From: Candidatus Lustribacter telmatis
GTDB lineage: Bacteria; Vulcanimicrobiota; Vulcanimicrobiia; Vulcanimicrobiales; Vulcanimicrobiaceae
Assembly: GCA_003164045.1 (NCBI GenBank)
Contig: PLRU01000073.1
Location: 115,170 to 179,169, forward strand
Length of the DNA stretch: 64,000 nt
Direction of reading: 5' to 3'
The translations under genes and the position numbers were made by a program. Positions within the stretch are counted from its first letter, which is position 1. Every line of letters begins with the position of its first letter. Positions 50,529 through 59,859 of the stretch are shown here, one piece after another. The notes below the pieces were generated by a model. The model made no database searches and was not told the origin of the DNA. It saw only the letters and a list, made by a program, of their open reading frames with translations.

Positions 50529-51524
50529 TCAGCCGAGGAATTTCCGCAAGCCGCGCGGTGCGTCGCTATCGATGCCCGAGCGGCGCGCGAGCGCGAGCGC
50601 GAGTACTTGACCGCCGACGATCCACGCAAGCGGGGCGAACCGTCCGGCGGCGGGCGGACCGAATACCGGCGCGTTGCCACACGCATCGCCGAGTGCGGCG
50701 ACGACGGCGTGCGCGGCGCGCGCGACATCGAGTACCGCGCACACCGCTGCGCTCGATGATGCGTCAACGATGCCGACCAGACCGCGTGCCGGCTCGAGGA
50801 TCGCCGTGCTGCCGTGATGGAATTCGCCGGCGCCGAAGCCCTCGGCGTGACGATACGATGCTTCCTTGATCTTCAGTGCGATCTCCGCTGCAACCGGCAC
50901 GCCGTACCCGGCACCGATCACGACGATGCTCTGGGCCGCTTCGAGCGACGCCGCCGCACGGTCCATTTCGGAAAACGCATCGCCCTCAAGCCATGCAGCG
51001 ATCGTACTCGCCGCACGTTCGAGCGCGGCGGCCGCCGCCGTATCGCCGTCCACGCCGCGCCCGGCCGCCCACAACAGGATTGCCGCCATCGCCGTGACGC
51101 TTTTGCTCGCCGGGACGGCGGTCTCCGCACCCGCGAGGATGTCGATCGTGACATCGGCGCGCGCTGCGAGCGGCGACTTCGCATCGTTGGTCAGCGCGAT
51201 CGTGCGCACCGGGCCGAGGGCATCCAGCGCGTCGAGAACATCCGCCGTGCGCCCGCTCTGCGAGAGCGCAACGGCACAGCAGCCGCGGTGCGCGTCCGCT
51301 CGGAAGCGCGCCTCCGACGCGGCGAGCGATTCCGCGCGGCGTCCGAAGCGCCGCCACGCGAGCGTCGCAAGTTGCGCCACGAACAGGCTGCTGCCGCTGC
51401 CGATGAAGAGCGGTTCCCGATCGCCGATGGCCGCATCGAGAGATTTCGCCGTCCGCGATACCGCGAGCCGCGCAAGCACCGCCGGCTGCTCCCGGATCTC
51501 CGCCTCGAACTGCTGTCCAGCCAT
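50529..51524 (-). CDS. Double-SIS-domain sugar isomerase/deaminase (GlmS C-domain-like)
   Basis: The 331-residue protein has two SIS domains: IGSGSSLFVAQLATLAWRRF and SQSGRTADVLDALDAL in the first, VVIGAGYGVPVAAEIALKIKE in the second, with the GlmS/AgaS signature EASYRHAEGFGAGEFHHG and a C-terminal loop. It lacks a glutaminase domain, so it is probably an aldose-ketose isomerase or deaminase for amino-sugar phosphates. ATG 51524 is preferred. It is divergent from the oxidoreductase at 51578. Confidence 0.85.
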   Translation of the reverse strand: MAGQQFEAEIREQPAVLARLAVSRTAKSLDAAIGDREPLFIGSGSSLFVAQLATLAWRRFGRRAESLAASEARFRADAHRGCCAVALSQSGRTADVLDALDALGPVRTIALTNDAKSPLAARADVTIDILAGAETAVPASKSVTAMAAILLWAAGRGVDGDTAAAAALERAASTIAAWLEGDAFSEMDRAAASLEAAQSIVVIGAGYGVPVAAEIALKIKEASYRHAEGFGAGEFHHGSTAILEPARGLVGIVDASSSAAVCAVLDVARAAHAVVAALGDACGNAPVFGPPAAGRFAPLAWIVGGQVLALALARRSGIDSDAPRGLRKFLG

Positions 51525-51577
51525 CGTCCTGGCCTTTCGCCGCAACTCGCCCGAACACTCGATGAGTCCCGCGGGGC

Positions 51578-52546
51578 ATGAAAGCGATTCGCATCACCGC
51601 CTTTGGCGGACCTGAAGTCCTCACCGTCTCCGACGTCGAGCGCCCCACACCCAAAGCCGGCGAAGCCCTCGTCCGCATTGCCGCGGCCGGCGTAAATTAT
51701 ATGGATATCGGCATGCGCGCCGGCCGGCGTCCCGGCATGACCGTGCCGTTGACGCTGGGCGGCGAAGCATCGGGTACGGTGGAGAGCGTCGGTGAAGGCG
51801 TCACCGACGTGAAGCCCGGCGATCGCGTGATGTACGCCATGGTCATGGGGTCCTATGCGGAATTCGCGGTCGTACCGGTGGCCTCGCTCGTGCTCGTGCC
51901 GCCCGACATGGATCTCGTGCAAGCCGCCGCGCTTCCGCTGCAAGGCTTCACCGCGCACTATCTCGTGCACGACTTCCGCAAGATCGGCCCCGGTTCGACC
52001 GTGCTCGTGCATGCGGTTGCCGGCGGCGTCGGGCTGCTGCTTACGCAGTATGCGACGCACCTCGGCGCGCACGTGATCGGTACGACGTCGACTGAAGAGA
52101 AAGCGGCCAAGGCCAAAGCGATGGGCGCGAAAGACGTGATCATCTATACCAAGACGAACTTCGCCGATGAAGTCAAGCGGATCACCGGTGGTAAGGGCGT
52201 CGACCTTATCCTCGACGCGGTTGGGAAAACGACGTTTCCCGGCGACTTGGAAGCGGCCGGAGTGCGCGGCAACATCGTGGTCTACGGCGCATCGAGCGGC
52301 CAAGCTGACCCCGTCAGCCCGAACTCGTTTAGCGCCAAAGCGCTGACCGTCAGCGGCGCCGGTCTCGCCGCCTTCATCCCGACGCGCGCCGACATCGTGC
52401 GCCGCGCCGACGATCTGCTCGCCGGTTTGAAGGCCGGTTGGCTCAAACTCTCGATCGAGCACGTGTTTCCGCTCGAGAAAGCGCCGGAAGCCCACACGCT
52501 GCTCGAATCGCGCGCTACGTCGGGGAAATTGCTGCTGACCCTTTGA
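51578..52546 (+). CDS. Zeta-crystallin-type NADPH:quinone oxidoreductase
   Basis: The 322-residue protein is a zinc-free member of the medium-chain dehydrogenase family: MKAIRITAFGGPEVL, AAGVNYMDIGMRAG, LGGEASGTVESVGEGV and the Rossmann segment HAVAGGVGLLLTQYA. It probably reduces quinones or enones with NADPH. Its last 32 bases overlap the 3' end of the convergent tctA gene, leaving no room for a separate terminator. Confidence 0.92.
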   Translation: MKAIRITAFGGPEVLTVSDVERPTPKAGEALVRIAAAGVNYMDIGMRAGRRPGMTVPLTLGGEASGTVESVGEGVTDVKPGDRVMYAMVMGSYAEFAVVPVASLVLVPPDMDLVQAAALPLQGFTAHYLVHDFRKIGPGSTVLVHAVAGGVGLLLTQYATHLGAHVIGTTSTEEKAAKAKAMGAKDVIIYTKTNFADEVKRITGGKGVDLILDAVGKTTFPGDLEAAGVRGNIVVYGASSGQADPVSPNSFSAKALTVSGAGLAAFIPTRADIVRRADDLLAGLKAGWLKLSIEHVFPLEKAPEAHTLLESRATSGKLLLTL

Positions 52547-54026
52547 GCCCGCGTAACGCAACGTAGATTTGTACGCCGACCACGAGCACCGATACACCGA
52601 TAAACGCCGCACTGATGGGATGCTGGACGAGCACGATCGGATCGCCTTGCGAGAGAAACATCGCACGGCGAAAATTCTCCTCGACCAGCGGCCCCAGCAC
52701 GTAGCCGAGCAAAATCGGCGCAACCGGAAATTTCAACGCGACGAACACCGCGCCGATCACGCCGAACACCAGCACTTCGCCGACTTCGAAGAGGCTGTTG
52801 TTCGTGCTGTAGACGCCGACGGCGATGAAGAACAACGCGGCCGGATAGAGATACCGGTACGGCACCTGCAGCACTTTGACCCACAGGCCGATCAGCGGCA
52901 CGTTGAGGAGCACGAGCAGCACGTTGCCGATCCAGAAGCTCGCGATCAAGCCCCAGAAGATATCCGCGTGCTGCGTGATCAACGCGGGGCCCGGCTGGAT
53001 CCCGTGAATCAGCAGCGCACCGAGTAAGAGCGCCATGACGGGGTCACCCGGAATGCCCAAACTCATCGTCGGAATGAAGTCGACTTGCGTCTTCGAGTGC
53101 GATGATGCTTCAGGCGCGGCGACGCCCGCAATTTCTCCGTGGCCGAACAACTCCGGATTTTTCGAGATACGCTTCTCGAAGGCGTAGGCGATGAAGGTGG
53201 TGATCGTGGGGCCGGTGCCGGGCATCGCACCGAAGAGCGTGCCGATCGACGTTCCGCGAACGATCGGCCAGAACGCGCGCTTGAGTTCGGCCCGAGTCGG
53301 CAGCATGTCGCGCACGCCGATCGACGCGTTGCCGCTGACCTTGAGGCGGTTCACGTTGCGCAGGAATTCGGTGACGCCGAAGAGTCCGAGCGCGAGCGCT
53401 ACCAGTTGCACGCCGTCGGCGAGCGTCGTCATTCCGTACGTGAAGCGGCTCACGCCGGTGTTCGGGTCCGTGCCGACCACGCCGAGCAGCATTCCGACGA
53501 CCGCCATCGCGACGCCCTTGACGGGCGAGCCGCTCGACATCGTGCCGCCGGCGATCAGGCCCAGCAGCATGATCGAGAACAACTCGGCGGGACCGAACTT
53601 GAACGCGATCTGCACGAGCAAGGGCGAGGCGAAAATCATGACGATGATACCGACGGACGCGGCAAAGAACGACGCGATCATCGTCACGCCGAGCGCCGTT
53701 CCGCCTTTGCCCTTCAGCGTGAGCGGATAGCCGTCGAGGCACGTCACCGCATGCGGCGGATGGCATGGTAAGTTCAGCAAGATCGCGCCGATCGCGCCGC
53801 CGTATTGCGAACCGTAGAAAATGCCGGCGAGCATCAAGATCGCGGGCACCGGCGCCATCGCGTACGTGAGCGGCAAGAGGATCGAGATCGCGGAGAGCGG
53901 CCCCATCCCCGGCAGCACGCCGATCAGGTTGCCGACGAACACGCCGAAGAGCACCCACAGCAGGTTATGCGGTTCGACCGCGACGCCGAAGCCCTGCCAC
54001 AGCGCGTGCAGCGATTGCTCGATCAT
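52515..54026 (-). CDS. tctA: Tripartite tricarboxylate transporter large membrane subunit
   Basis: The 503-residue protein has about 12 helices and TctA signatures GVLPGMGPLSAISILLPLTY, YGGAIGAILLNLPCHP and GAMPGTGPTITTFIAYAFEK. It forms the channel of a secondary carboxylate importer with TctB and the binding protein at 55371. The ATG overlaps the tctB stop. The natural substrate is not readable. Confidence 0.92.
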   Translation of the reverse strand: MIEQSLHALWQGFGVAVEPHNLLWVLFGVFVGNLIGVLPGMGPLSAISILLPLTYAMAPVPAILMLAGIFYGSQYGGAIGAILLNLPCHPPHAVTCLDGYPLTLKGKGGTALGVTMIASFFAASVGIIVMIFASPLLVQIAFKFGPAELFSIMLLGLIAGGTMSSGSPVKGVAMAVVGMLLGVVGTDPNTGVSRFTYGMTTLADGVQLVALALGLFGVTEFLRNVNRLKVSGNASIGVRDMLPTRAELKRAFWPIVRGTSIGTLFGAMPGTGPTITTFIAYAFEKRISKNPELFGHGEIAGVAAPEASSHSKTQVDFIPTMSLGIPGDPVMALLLGALLIHGIQPGPALITQHADIFWGLIASFWIGNVLLVLLNVPLIGLWVKVLQVPYRYLYPAALFFIAVGVYSTNNSLFEVGEVLVFGVIGAVFVALKFPVAPILLGYVLGPLVEENFRRAMFLSQGDPIVLVQHPISAAFIGVSVLVVGVQIYVALRGLKGSAAISPT

Positions 54027-54496
54027 CCCCAACCCACCAGCGGCAGGCGAACCTGCAGCAGCCACCAGAACACGACGACGGCCACGATGCACATCGCGAC
54101 GGCGAGCACGAACGCGCTGCGCACGGTATTGTCCCGGTCGCCCAGCGCCGAGATGAAGACGATCGCGAACGTCGCCGGCACCAGGCCGCCGTACTTTCCG
54201 AGCACGACGAACGCAGCAACACCGATAAGGATGCACGCCCACGCGCGCCACTCGGCCGGGGCGGCCACTGCAGTCTCAACTCCGCTACGCTTGCGCACCG
54301 CGCCGATCGCGATCGCGATCCCGAGCAGCGCGAGCAGCACCCCGAGTGCGACCGGGAAGAATCCCGGTCCCATGCGGGTCAGCGAACCGAAGCGATAACC
54401 GGCGCCTTGCCACACCGTGACGGCGCCGATGACGAGCATCAACGAACCGGCGTAATAATCCCGATTGGCCTCGGTGAGAAACGGCCGCGCCTGCAT
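54023..54496 (-). CDS. tctB: Tripartite tricarboxylate transporter small membrane subunit
   Basis: The 157-residue protein has four helices, beginning DYYAGSLMLVIGAVTVW and including GPGFFPVALGVLLALLGIAIA, the TctB pattern. It lies between a TauD-family oxygenase (4 bp gap) and tctA (ATGA overlap). Confidence 0.88.
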   Translation of the reverse strand: MQARPFLTEANRDYYAGSLMLVIGAVTVWQGAGYRFGSLTRMGPGFFPVALGVLLALLGIAIAIGAVRKRSGVETAVAAPAEWRAWACILIGVAAFVVLGKYGGLVPATFAIVFISALGDRDNTVRSAFVLAVAMCIVAVVVFWWLLQVRLPLVGWG

Positions 54497-54500
54497 ACCC

Positions 54501-55355
54501 TCAGTCGGTATACGGAGCTTCGAAGGGCACTTCGCCTTCCGTCGTGACGCGATTCATGTCGCGCGTCGCAGTTCCGTAGTCGTGCACCGCGAAGTGCAGC
54601 GTGCTGCGGTTATCCCACATGATCACATCGCCGGGCTGCCAGGTGTGGCGATACGTGCGATCCGGCTGGATCGAATGTTCGAGCAGAAACTGCTGGATCG
54701 GATGGCTCTCGGCCTCCGACATCCCCTCGAAATGCGGGCGCGCGTTGTTCGGCCGCCCGCCGATGAACAGCGCACGGCGGCCGGATTCGCCGTGCGAGCG
54801 CACGACCGGGTGAAACTGGAACGGTGCTTCCGACGCTGGGCCGGTGCGATACGCAATTTGGCGCGCGCCGGTGTGCTTGAGCCGCATTCCGCGCAGCATC
54901 GTTTTGTAGCGGTCCGAAAGCGTTTCGTAGGCGACGAACTGGTTGGTGAACAGCGTGTCGCCGCCGTATTCCGGAATCGCTTGCGCCGCGAGAATCGAGA
55001 ACGCCGTCGGGCGCGGCACGTGGACGTTGTCGGAATGCCAGTTCTCGGTGAAGCCTTTTCCGACGTTCGAAACGCGCAGAATCTCGGGATGCGTCTCGAG
55101 CGCCTCGTGCGCGTTCTTGACGTTGTGGTTGACGCTGCCTTCGGTATGCACGATCGTGCCCAGCCGCTTCGCGAAGGCGATCTGCGGCTCGGGTTCGAGG
55201 TGCTGAGAACGCAACACGACGACGACGTTCTCGACCAGCGCGCGCCGGATGGCCGTGACTTCGGCATCGTCGACGCGACGCAGATCGATGCCGTCGATCT
55301 GCACGCCGATCGCGCCGGTGAGACGTTTGAGGCGGAGGTCGGAGGTCGTGGCCAT
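54501..55355 (-). CDS. TauD/TfdA-family 2-oxoglutarate dioxygenase
   Basis: The 284-residue enzyme has the iron ligands His107 and Asp109 in WHSDN, the later His in STLHFAVHDY and an Arg near the end (ATRDMNRVT). It hydroxylates its substrate with 2-oxoglutarate and oxygen; taurine and 2,4-D type substrates are known for the family. It sits between the binding protein and TctB of a tripartite transporter, an unusual place, which suggests it acts on the imported compound. It has no polycysteine leader. Confidence 0.88.
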   Translation of the reverse strand: MATTSDLRLKRLTGAIGVQIDGIDLRRVDDAEVTAIRRALVENVVVVLRSQHLEPEPQIAFAKRLGTIVHTEGSVNHNVKNAHEALETHPEILRVSNVGKGFTENWHSDNVHVPRPTAFSILAAQAIPEYGGDTLFTNQFVAYETLSDRYKTMLRGMRLKHTGARQIAYRTGPASEAPFQFHPVVRSHGESGRRALFIGGRPNNARPHFEGMSEAESHPIQQFLLEHSIQPDRTYRHTWQPGDVIMWDNRSTLHFAVHDYGTATRDMNRVTTEGEVPFEAPYTD

Positions 55356-55370
55356 GTGCAGTTGCTCCGC

Positions 55371-56363
55371 TTAATCTTCGGCGACGAAGCCGGTTTGTTT
55401 GACGAGCGTCTGATAGCGCAGCCAATCCGACTTGACGTTCGCGCCGAACGTCTGCGGCGACATCGCGGCGACGAGCGGGTTGGAACCGAGCACCAGCATT
55501 TCGTCGTGGATCTTCTTCGTCAGCACCGCGCGATTCGTCGCGACGTTCGCCGCCGCGATGAGGTCCTTCGGTGTCTTAGCGGCGGAAAAGAAGCCGCTGA
55601 AGTTTTGGATCACGCAGTCTTTGTACGTTTCGGCCATCGTCGGCAGCTTCGGCACGACCGGCGATCGCTCGGCGCCCGAACTCGCGAGAATGCGCATCCG
55701 CGGATCGTTTAGATACGGCGTCACTTCGGAGAGTGCGGTGATCGTCGATGAGATCTGGCCGCCCAGCGTGTCGACGATCGACGGCGCGCCGCCCTTGTAG
55801 TCGACCAGCTGGAAGTTGATGCCGGCCGCCTTCGCGAGCAGCACGCCGGTGAAGTGCTGCGATGAGCCGGCCGGGGCCCCGAAAAAATTCACCCGGCTCG
55901 GCGTTGCCTTGCACCAAGCAACGAAGTCGCGCAGCGTCTTCACGTTGGACGGCACGGCCGGACCGATCGAGAGCGCCATCACGCCGCGATGCGTCATTGC
56001 AACCGGATCGAAGTCGGTCAGCGTATCGTAGCGCATGTCCTTGTAGATGTGCGGATAGATCACCATCGGGAACGACGGCGTGTAGAGGAACGTGCTGCCG
56101 TCGGGCTTGCTGTTCTTCACGTATTCCGCCGCGATGCGACCGCCCGCGCCGGCGCGATTCTCGACGATCACGCTGTCGGCATACGTGCCCTGCATCCCCG
56201 CCCCGACGAGGCGTGCGAGCACGTCGGTGCCCCCACCCGGCGGATACCCGACGACGATCGTGAGCAGCTTGACCGAGGTCGCGGCGGCCGCGGGCAATGC
56301 GGTAAGCGCCGGGGCTGCGGCAGCGGCCGCCATCGTGCCTAAGAAACGTCTGCGTGAGTTCAT
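55371..56363 (-). CDS. Tripartite tricarboxylate transporter binding protein (Bug family)
   Basis: The 330-residue protein has a Tat-like signal (SRRRFLGTMAAAAAAPALTA) and the Bug motifs IVVGYPPGGGTDVLARLVG, VIVENRAGAGG and GSTFLYTPSFP. It captures a carboxylate in the periplasm for TctAB. The ATG overlaps the dehydrogenase stop in ATGA. Confidence 0.92.
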   Translation of the reverse strand: MNSRRRFLGTMAAAAAAPALTALPAAAATSVKLLTIVVGYPPGGGTDVLARLVGAGMQGTYADSVIVENRAGAGGRIAAEYVKNSKPDGSTFLYTPSFPMVIYPHIYKDMRYDTLTDFDPVAMTHRGVMALSIGPAVPSNVKTLRDFVAWCKATPSRVNFFGAPAGSSQHFTGVLLAKAAGINFQLVDYKGGAPSIVDTLGGQISSTITALSEVTPYLNDPRMRILASSGAERSPVVPKLPTMAETYKDCVIQNFSGFFSAAKTPKDLIAAANVATNRAVLTKKIHDEMLVLGSNPLVAAMSPQTFGANVKSDWLRYQTLVKQTGFVAED

Positions 56364-57298
56364 GCCGGGGTCCTCGCTAGCTCTAGGTTGTCGATCACGC
56401 TGGCCGCAATGCGCTCGATGCTCTTCGGGCTGCCGGCGCCGGCGTAGTGTGGTGAGATGAGGATGTTGGGCGCATGCCAGAGCGGGTCGCCGTCGGGCAA
56501 CGGCTCGGGGTCGGTCACGTCGAGTCCGGCCGCGCCAAGTTGGCCCGAAGCGAGTGCTTCGCACAACGCGGCTTGATCGATCACGCCGCCGCGCGCGATG
56601 TTTACCAGCAACGAGCCGCGCTTGCACGCCGCGAACGCGCGCGCATCGAACAGATGCCGGGTTTGCGGCGTCAGCGCGATCGCGATGGCGACGGCATCCG
56701 CCGTCCCGAGGACCTGGTGCAGTTCGCCGAGCGGATGGAATTCATCGATGAGCGCATCGCTTACGGGCGTGCGCGAAACGGCAACGATGCGCGGTCCGAA
56801 CGGCTTCGCGCGCTGCGCGATCTCCTTGCCGATGCGGCCGTAGCCGACGATGGCCAGCGTCGCGCCTTCGAGCGACGACGCGCGCGGCGCCATGCTACGA
56901 TCCCACTTCGCCGCGCTGTTCGTCGCGACGCTCTCCGGCAACCGCCGGCCGATCGCAAGCAGCAGCGCGAGCGCGTGTTCCGCTACGGCCGGCGCAGTTG
57001 CACCGGCCGCCGACGTCACGGCGAGATGTTCGGGAATGCCGGCGGCATCGAGGCCTTCGCGTCCGGCAGTGAGCACATGCAGCCAGCGTACGCGGCTCGG
57101 CGCTGCGAGCGCGGCAACGAGCGTCCGCGCTTGCGCAACGGGCGCGTCGTAGAGCACGAGGCCGTCCGCGGTGGGCAGCGCCGCGAGCACTTCGTCGAGC
57201 GTTGCGGCGACCGTGAGCGCTACGTCGGCACGTACCTCCAGACGCGCGATGATCGCCGCCTTGCCGAGCGCGGCGTTCGTCCAGTACACGATGTTCAT
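56360..57298 (-). CDS. D-isomer-specific 2-hydroxyacid dehydrogenase
   Basis: The 312-residue protein has the NAD-binding segment GYGRIGKEIAQRAKPFG, the catalytic Arg in VNIARGGVIDQ, Glu in DPEPLP and His in SPHYAG. It oxidises or reduces a 2-hydroxy/2-oxo acid. With the enolase-superfamily gene upstream it suggests sugar-acid or hydroxyacid catabolism of the compound imported by the tripartite transporter. Confidence 0.9.
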   Translation of the reverse strand: MNIVYWTNAALGKAAIIARLEVRADVALTVAATLDEVLAALPTADGLVLYDAPVAQARTLVAALAAPSRVRWLHVLTAGREGLDAAGIPEHLAVTSAAGATAPAVAEHALALLLAIGRRLPESVATNSAAKWDRSMAPRASSLEGATLAIVGYGRIGKEIAQRAKPFGPRIVAVSRTPVSDALIDEFHPLGELHQVLGTADAVAIAIALTPQTRHLFDARAFAACKRGSLLVNIARGGVIDQAALCEALASGQLGAAGLDVTDPEPLPDGDPLWHAPNILISPHYAGAGSPKSIERIAASVIDNLELARTPA

Positions 57299-58479
57299 CC
57301 GGGCACCGGGTGCGCGCGCAGCGCATCCTCGTCGATATCGCTACCCCAGCCGGGACGGTCGGGCACGACGATCGCGCCGTCTTGCATCATCGGCGGATGC
57401 GTGAGGAATTCGTGCGTCCAGGGCGCTTCGTCGGCACGATACTCCATGATGCGCACGTTTGTGACCGCCGCGCAGAAGTGGGCGCTCATCAGCGTCGCTA
57501 AGTCGCCGGCCGGGTTGTGCGGCGCGATGTGCGTCTCGAACGCTTCGGCAACCGTGGCGATGCGAACAGATTGCCACACGCCGTTCCATACCGGATCGAT
57601 AATCGCAATATCGGCGGCGCGCTCGGCCAAAAACGGCCGGTACTGCGCGAGACCGTAAAGCGACTCGAGCGAAGCGATCGGCACGTTTGACTTCTGCCGG
57701 ATGAGCGCGAGTGCGCCGGCGTCGGGCGTATCGATTTCGAGCCAATACATGTTCAACGGTTCGAGCCGTCGCGCCAAGCGCAGAAAGCCTTCAGTGCGCT
57801 GGCTGAACCCGACGTCGAGCATCAGTCCGAAATCCGGCCCGACGCCGGCGCGAAACGCTTCGAGTTGCGCGACGATCGCCGAAATCTGGGGTTCGGTGAT
57901 ACTGCGATCGAGAAAACCGGGCGCGATGCGAAAGCCGCCGCTCATCATCACCGGGCCGCCCGGCTCGAAAAACACGGCATTCGTTTTCAGCGCGGTGAAG
58001 CCGAGATCGACGGCTTCGCGCCCGAGGCGCGTGAAATCGGCGAGTGTCCGCACGGGTTCGTAGCCGAGCGATGCGTAGAACGCGGCATGCCGAACGCGAA
58101 AACTGCCGCAGTGCGTCCAGTACACCGGAACGCTGCGGCGGAATGGGCCGCCGAAGAGCTGATACACGGGCACGCCGAGCGCTTTGCCATGCACGTCGAG
58201 ACACGCATTTTCGATCGCGGCGACTGCCTGGTGTGCGAGACCGCCGGCGGCGAGCCGCGCGGTGGCGAGCAGCGACTCGCTGATCAGTCCTACGTTGCGC
58301 GGATCCATGCCGGTGGCCGTGCGAGCGAAGCCGGCGATCAGCGGCGCGAGTTCGGCGCCGCCTAGCCCGTCGTAGTATTCCGACCAGCCGGTCAAGCCGT
58401 CGTCGGTCGTCAGCTTGACGTAGCAGGCTGTGCGATAGCCGGCCTCGGCTTGGAGCGTCTCGATGCGGGCGATCTTCAT
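57295..58479 (-). CDS. Mandelate racemase/galactonate dehydratase-like enolase-superfamily enzyme
   Basis: The 394-residue protein has the enolase-superfamily capping domain (TTDDGLTGWSEYY, AIENACLDVHGKALGVPVY), the KTNA segment where the first catalytic Lys usually lies, and metal ligands in LMLDVGF, YWLEIDTP and SLESLYG. It probably dehydrates or racemises a hydroxyacid. It overlaps both neighbours in ATGA. Confidence 0.85.
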   Translation of the reverse strand: MKIARIETLQAEAGYRTACYVKLTTDDGLTGWSEYYDGLGGAELAPLIAGFARTATGMDPRNVGLISESLLATARLAAGGLAHQAVAAIENACLDVHGKALGVPVYQLFGGPFRRSVPVYWTHCGSFRVRHAAFYASLGYEPVRTLADFTRLGREAVDLGFTALKTNAVFFEPGGPVMMSGGFRIAPGFLDRSITEPQISAIVAQLEAFRAGVGPDFGLMLDVGFSQRTEGFLRLARRLEPLNMYWLEIDTPDAGALALIRQKSNVPIASLESLYGLAQYRPFLAERAADIAIIDPVWNGVWQSVRIATVAEAFETHIAPHNPAGDLATLMSAHFCAAVTNVRIMEYRADEAPWTHEFLTHPPMMQDGAIVVPDRPGWGSDIDEDALRAHPVPG

Positions 58480-59843
58480 GCGAACGTATCCGCCACGTCG
58501 TCGAGCCGCGAATCGAGCGCCGTGCGCACTTCATCGCGCAGCGCATCGCCGGGAAATCGGGAGATCGCTGCTTCAAAAAACGCCATCGCCATCATGCGTT
58601 CGGCGATCCCACGGGTGATCCCGCGGCTCTGCACGTAGAACAGCTCCTCCTCATCGAGTGACCCGATGCTCGTCGCGTGCGAGGCGGAAACGTGATGCGC
58701 CGGCACCGCCAGTACCGGAGCGGCGTCGAGATACGCGTCGCGCGAAAGGATTAACCCGTCGTCGCGCATCGTCGCGACGCAGCGCGTGGCGTTCGCCCCG
58801 AAGCGGAGCGCACCCGAGAAGCGGCCGCGGCCACGATCGCCGGCCGCACTTCTCACCGTCGCATGCGATTCGGTGCGCGATACCTCGTGATCGGCGTCCA
58901 CAATACAGTCGACGTGCGCGAAGCCGCGCGCGAAAAAGAACGCATTGGTTTCCGCCGTCGCCTTCGCGCCCGCGAGCTGCGCTCCGCACGCGCTGCGCAC
59001 GAGTGCGCCGCCGAGGTCGGCAACGTGCCAGCCGATACTCGCGCCCGCAGCGCAGCGCGCGCGCCGCCGCATGAAGACGCGCGAGCCCTCATCGCTTTGC
59101 TGGATCGCGACGTAGTCCAAGCGCGCACCCGGCGCGAGGTCGGCCTCTACGATCCCCGCGACGAACGCTTCGGTGCTGCCGATGTGCCGCTCGACGATCG
59201 TCGCGCGCGCTCCCGCGCCTAGCCGAATGACGGTGTGCGGAAACACCGCGCTCGGCGCGCCCGGGCGCGTCATCCAGATCAGTTGCAGCGGCAACTCGAC
59301 GTTGACTCCGTCCGGCACGTCGACGTACGCGCCGCAATTTTGAAACGCCGTTGCGAGTGCCGTGAAGCGATCGGTTTCCGGCGCGACGATGCGTCCGTGC
59401 ACCGCGGCAACCCGTTCGCGCGAGCTGCGGCGCGCATCGGCGAGCGAGGTCAATGCGACGCGCGTGTCGCCCGCCGTTTGCAGCGGCTCGAGGTAGGTGC
59501 TCCCCAGGTGCACGAGCCCGCCGGCATTTTCGACCGCTAGCGCGGGCAGGTCGGTTTCACCCTCGCCGCCTGGTATTGCTCGCGGGAGCACCGGAACGCG
59601 CACGCGGCCGCTCGTCCAAACCAGACCCTCGAAGACGAGTTTGGCGTAGTCATGCCGCCACTGCGCCGGCACGGCAATCCGCTCGCGCGCAGCCGCCAGA
59701 TAGGCCTGCAATGCCCGTTCGCGCACGGCCGCATCAACGGCGCCGCCGCCGCGTTCGCCGAGATCTTCGAGTTCTTCGATCGCCGCCGCCAGCATCGCGC
59801 CGGCAGGCTGAAAATCGAGCGGTTCGGAGATCGTGCCGGGCAT
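58476..59843 (-). CDS. SufD-like iron-sulfur cluster assembly protein (SufBD family), orphan
   Basis: The 455-residue protein has the SufB/SufD beta-helix pattern: VPDGVNVELPLQLIW, HTVIRLGAGARATIVERHIG, then the C-terminal SHATSIGSLDEEELFYVQSR and SRGITRGIAERMMAMAFFEA, which are diagnostic. SufD helps build Fe-S clusters with SufB and SufC, but neither is nearby. It overlaps an enolase-superfamily gene in ATGA. The many Fe-S proteins of the island may create the demand. Confidence 0.87.
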   Translation of the reverse strand: MPGTISEPLDFQPAGAMLAAAIEELEDLGERGGGAVDAAVRERALQAYLAAARERIAVPAQWRHDYAKLVFEGLVWTSGRVRVPVLPRAIPGGEGETDLPALAVENAGGLVHLGSTYLEPLQTAGDTRVALTSLADARRSSRERVAAVHGRIVAPETDRFTALATAFQNCGAYVDVPDGVNVELPLQLIWMTRPGAPSAVFPHTVIRLGAGARATIVERHIGSTEAFVAGIVEADLAPGARLDYVAIQQSDEGSRVFMRRRARCAAGASIGWHVADLGGALVRSACGAQLAGAKATAETNAFFFARGFAHVDCIVDADHEVSRTESHATVRSAAGDRGRGRFSGALRFGANATRCVATMRDDGLILSRDAYLDAAPVLAVPAHHVSASHATSIGSLDEEELFYVQSRGITRGIAERMMAMAFFEAAISRFPGDALRDEVRTALDSRLDDVADTFA

Positions 59844-59859
59844 TGCATCTCTGTACCGT

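Noticed and set aside
54501-55355. The TauD-family gene as part of the cysteine regulon
   Set aside because: No polycysteine leader or attenuator precedes its operon, and its neighbours are carboxylate rather than sulfonate genes.
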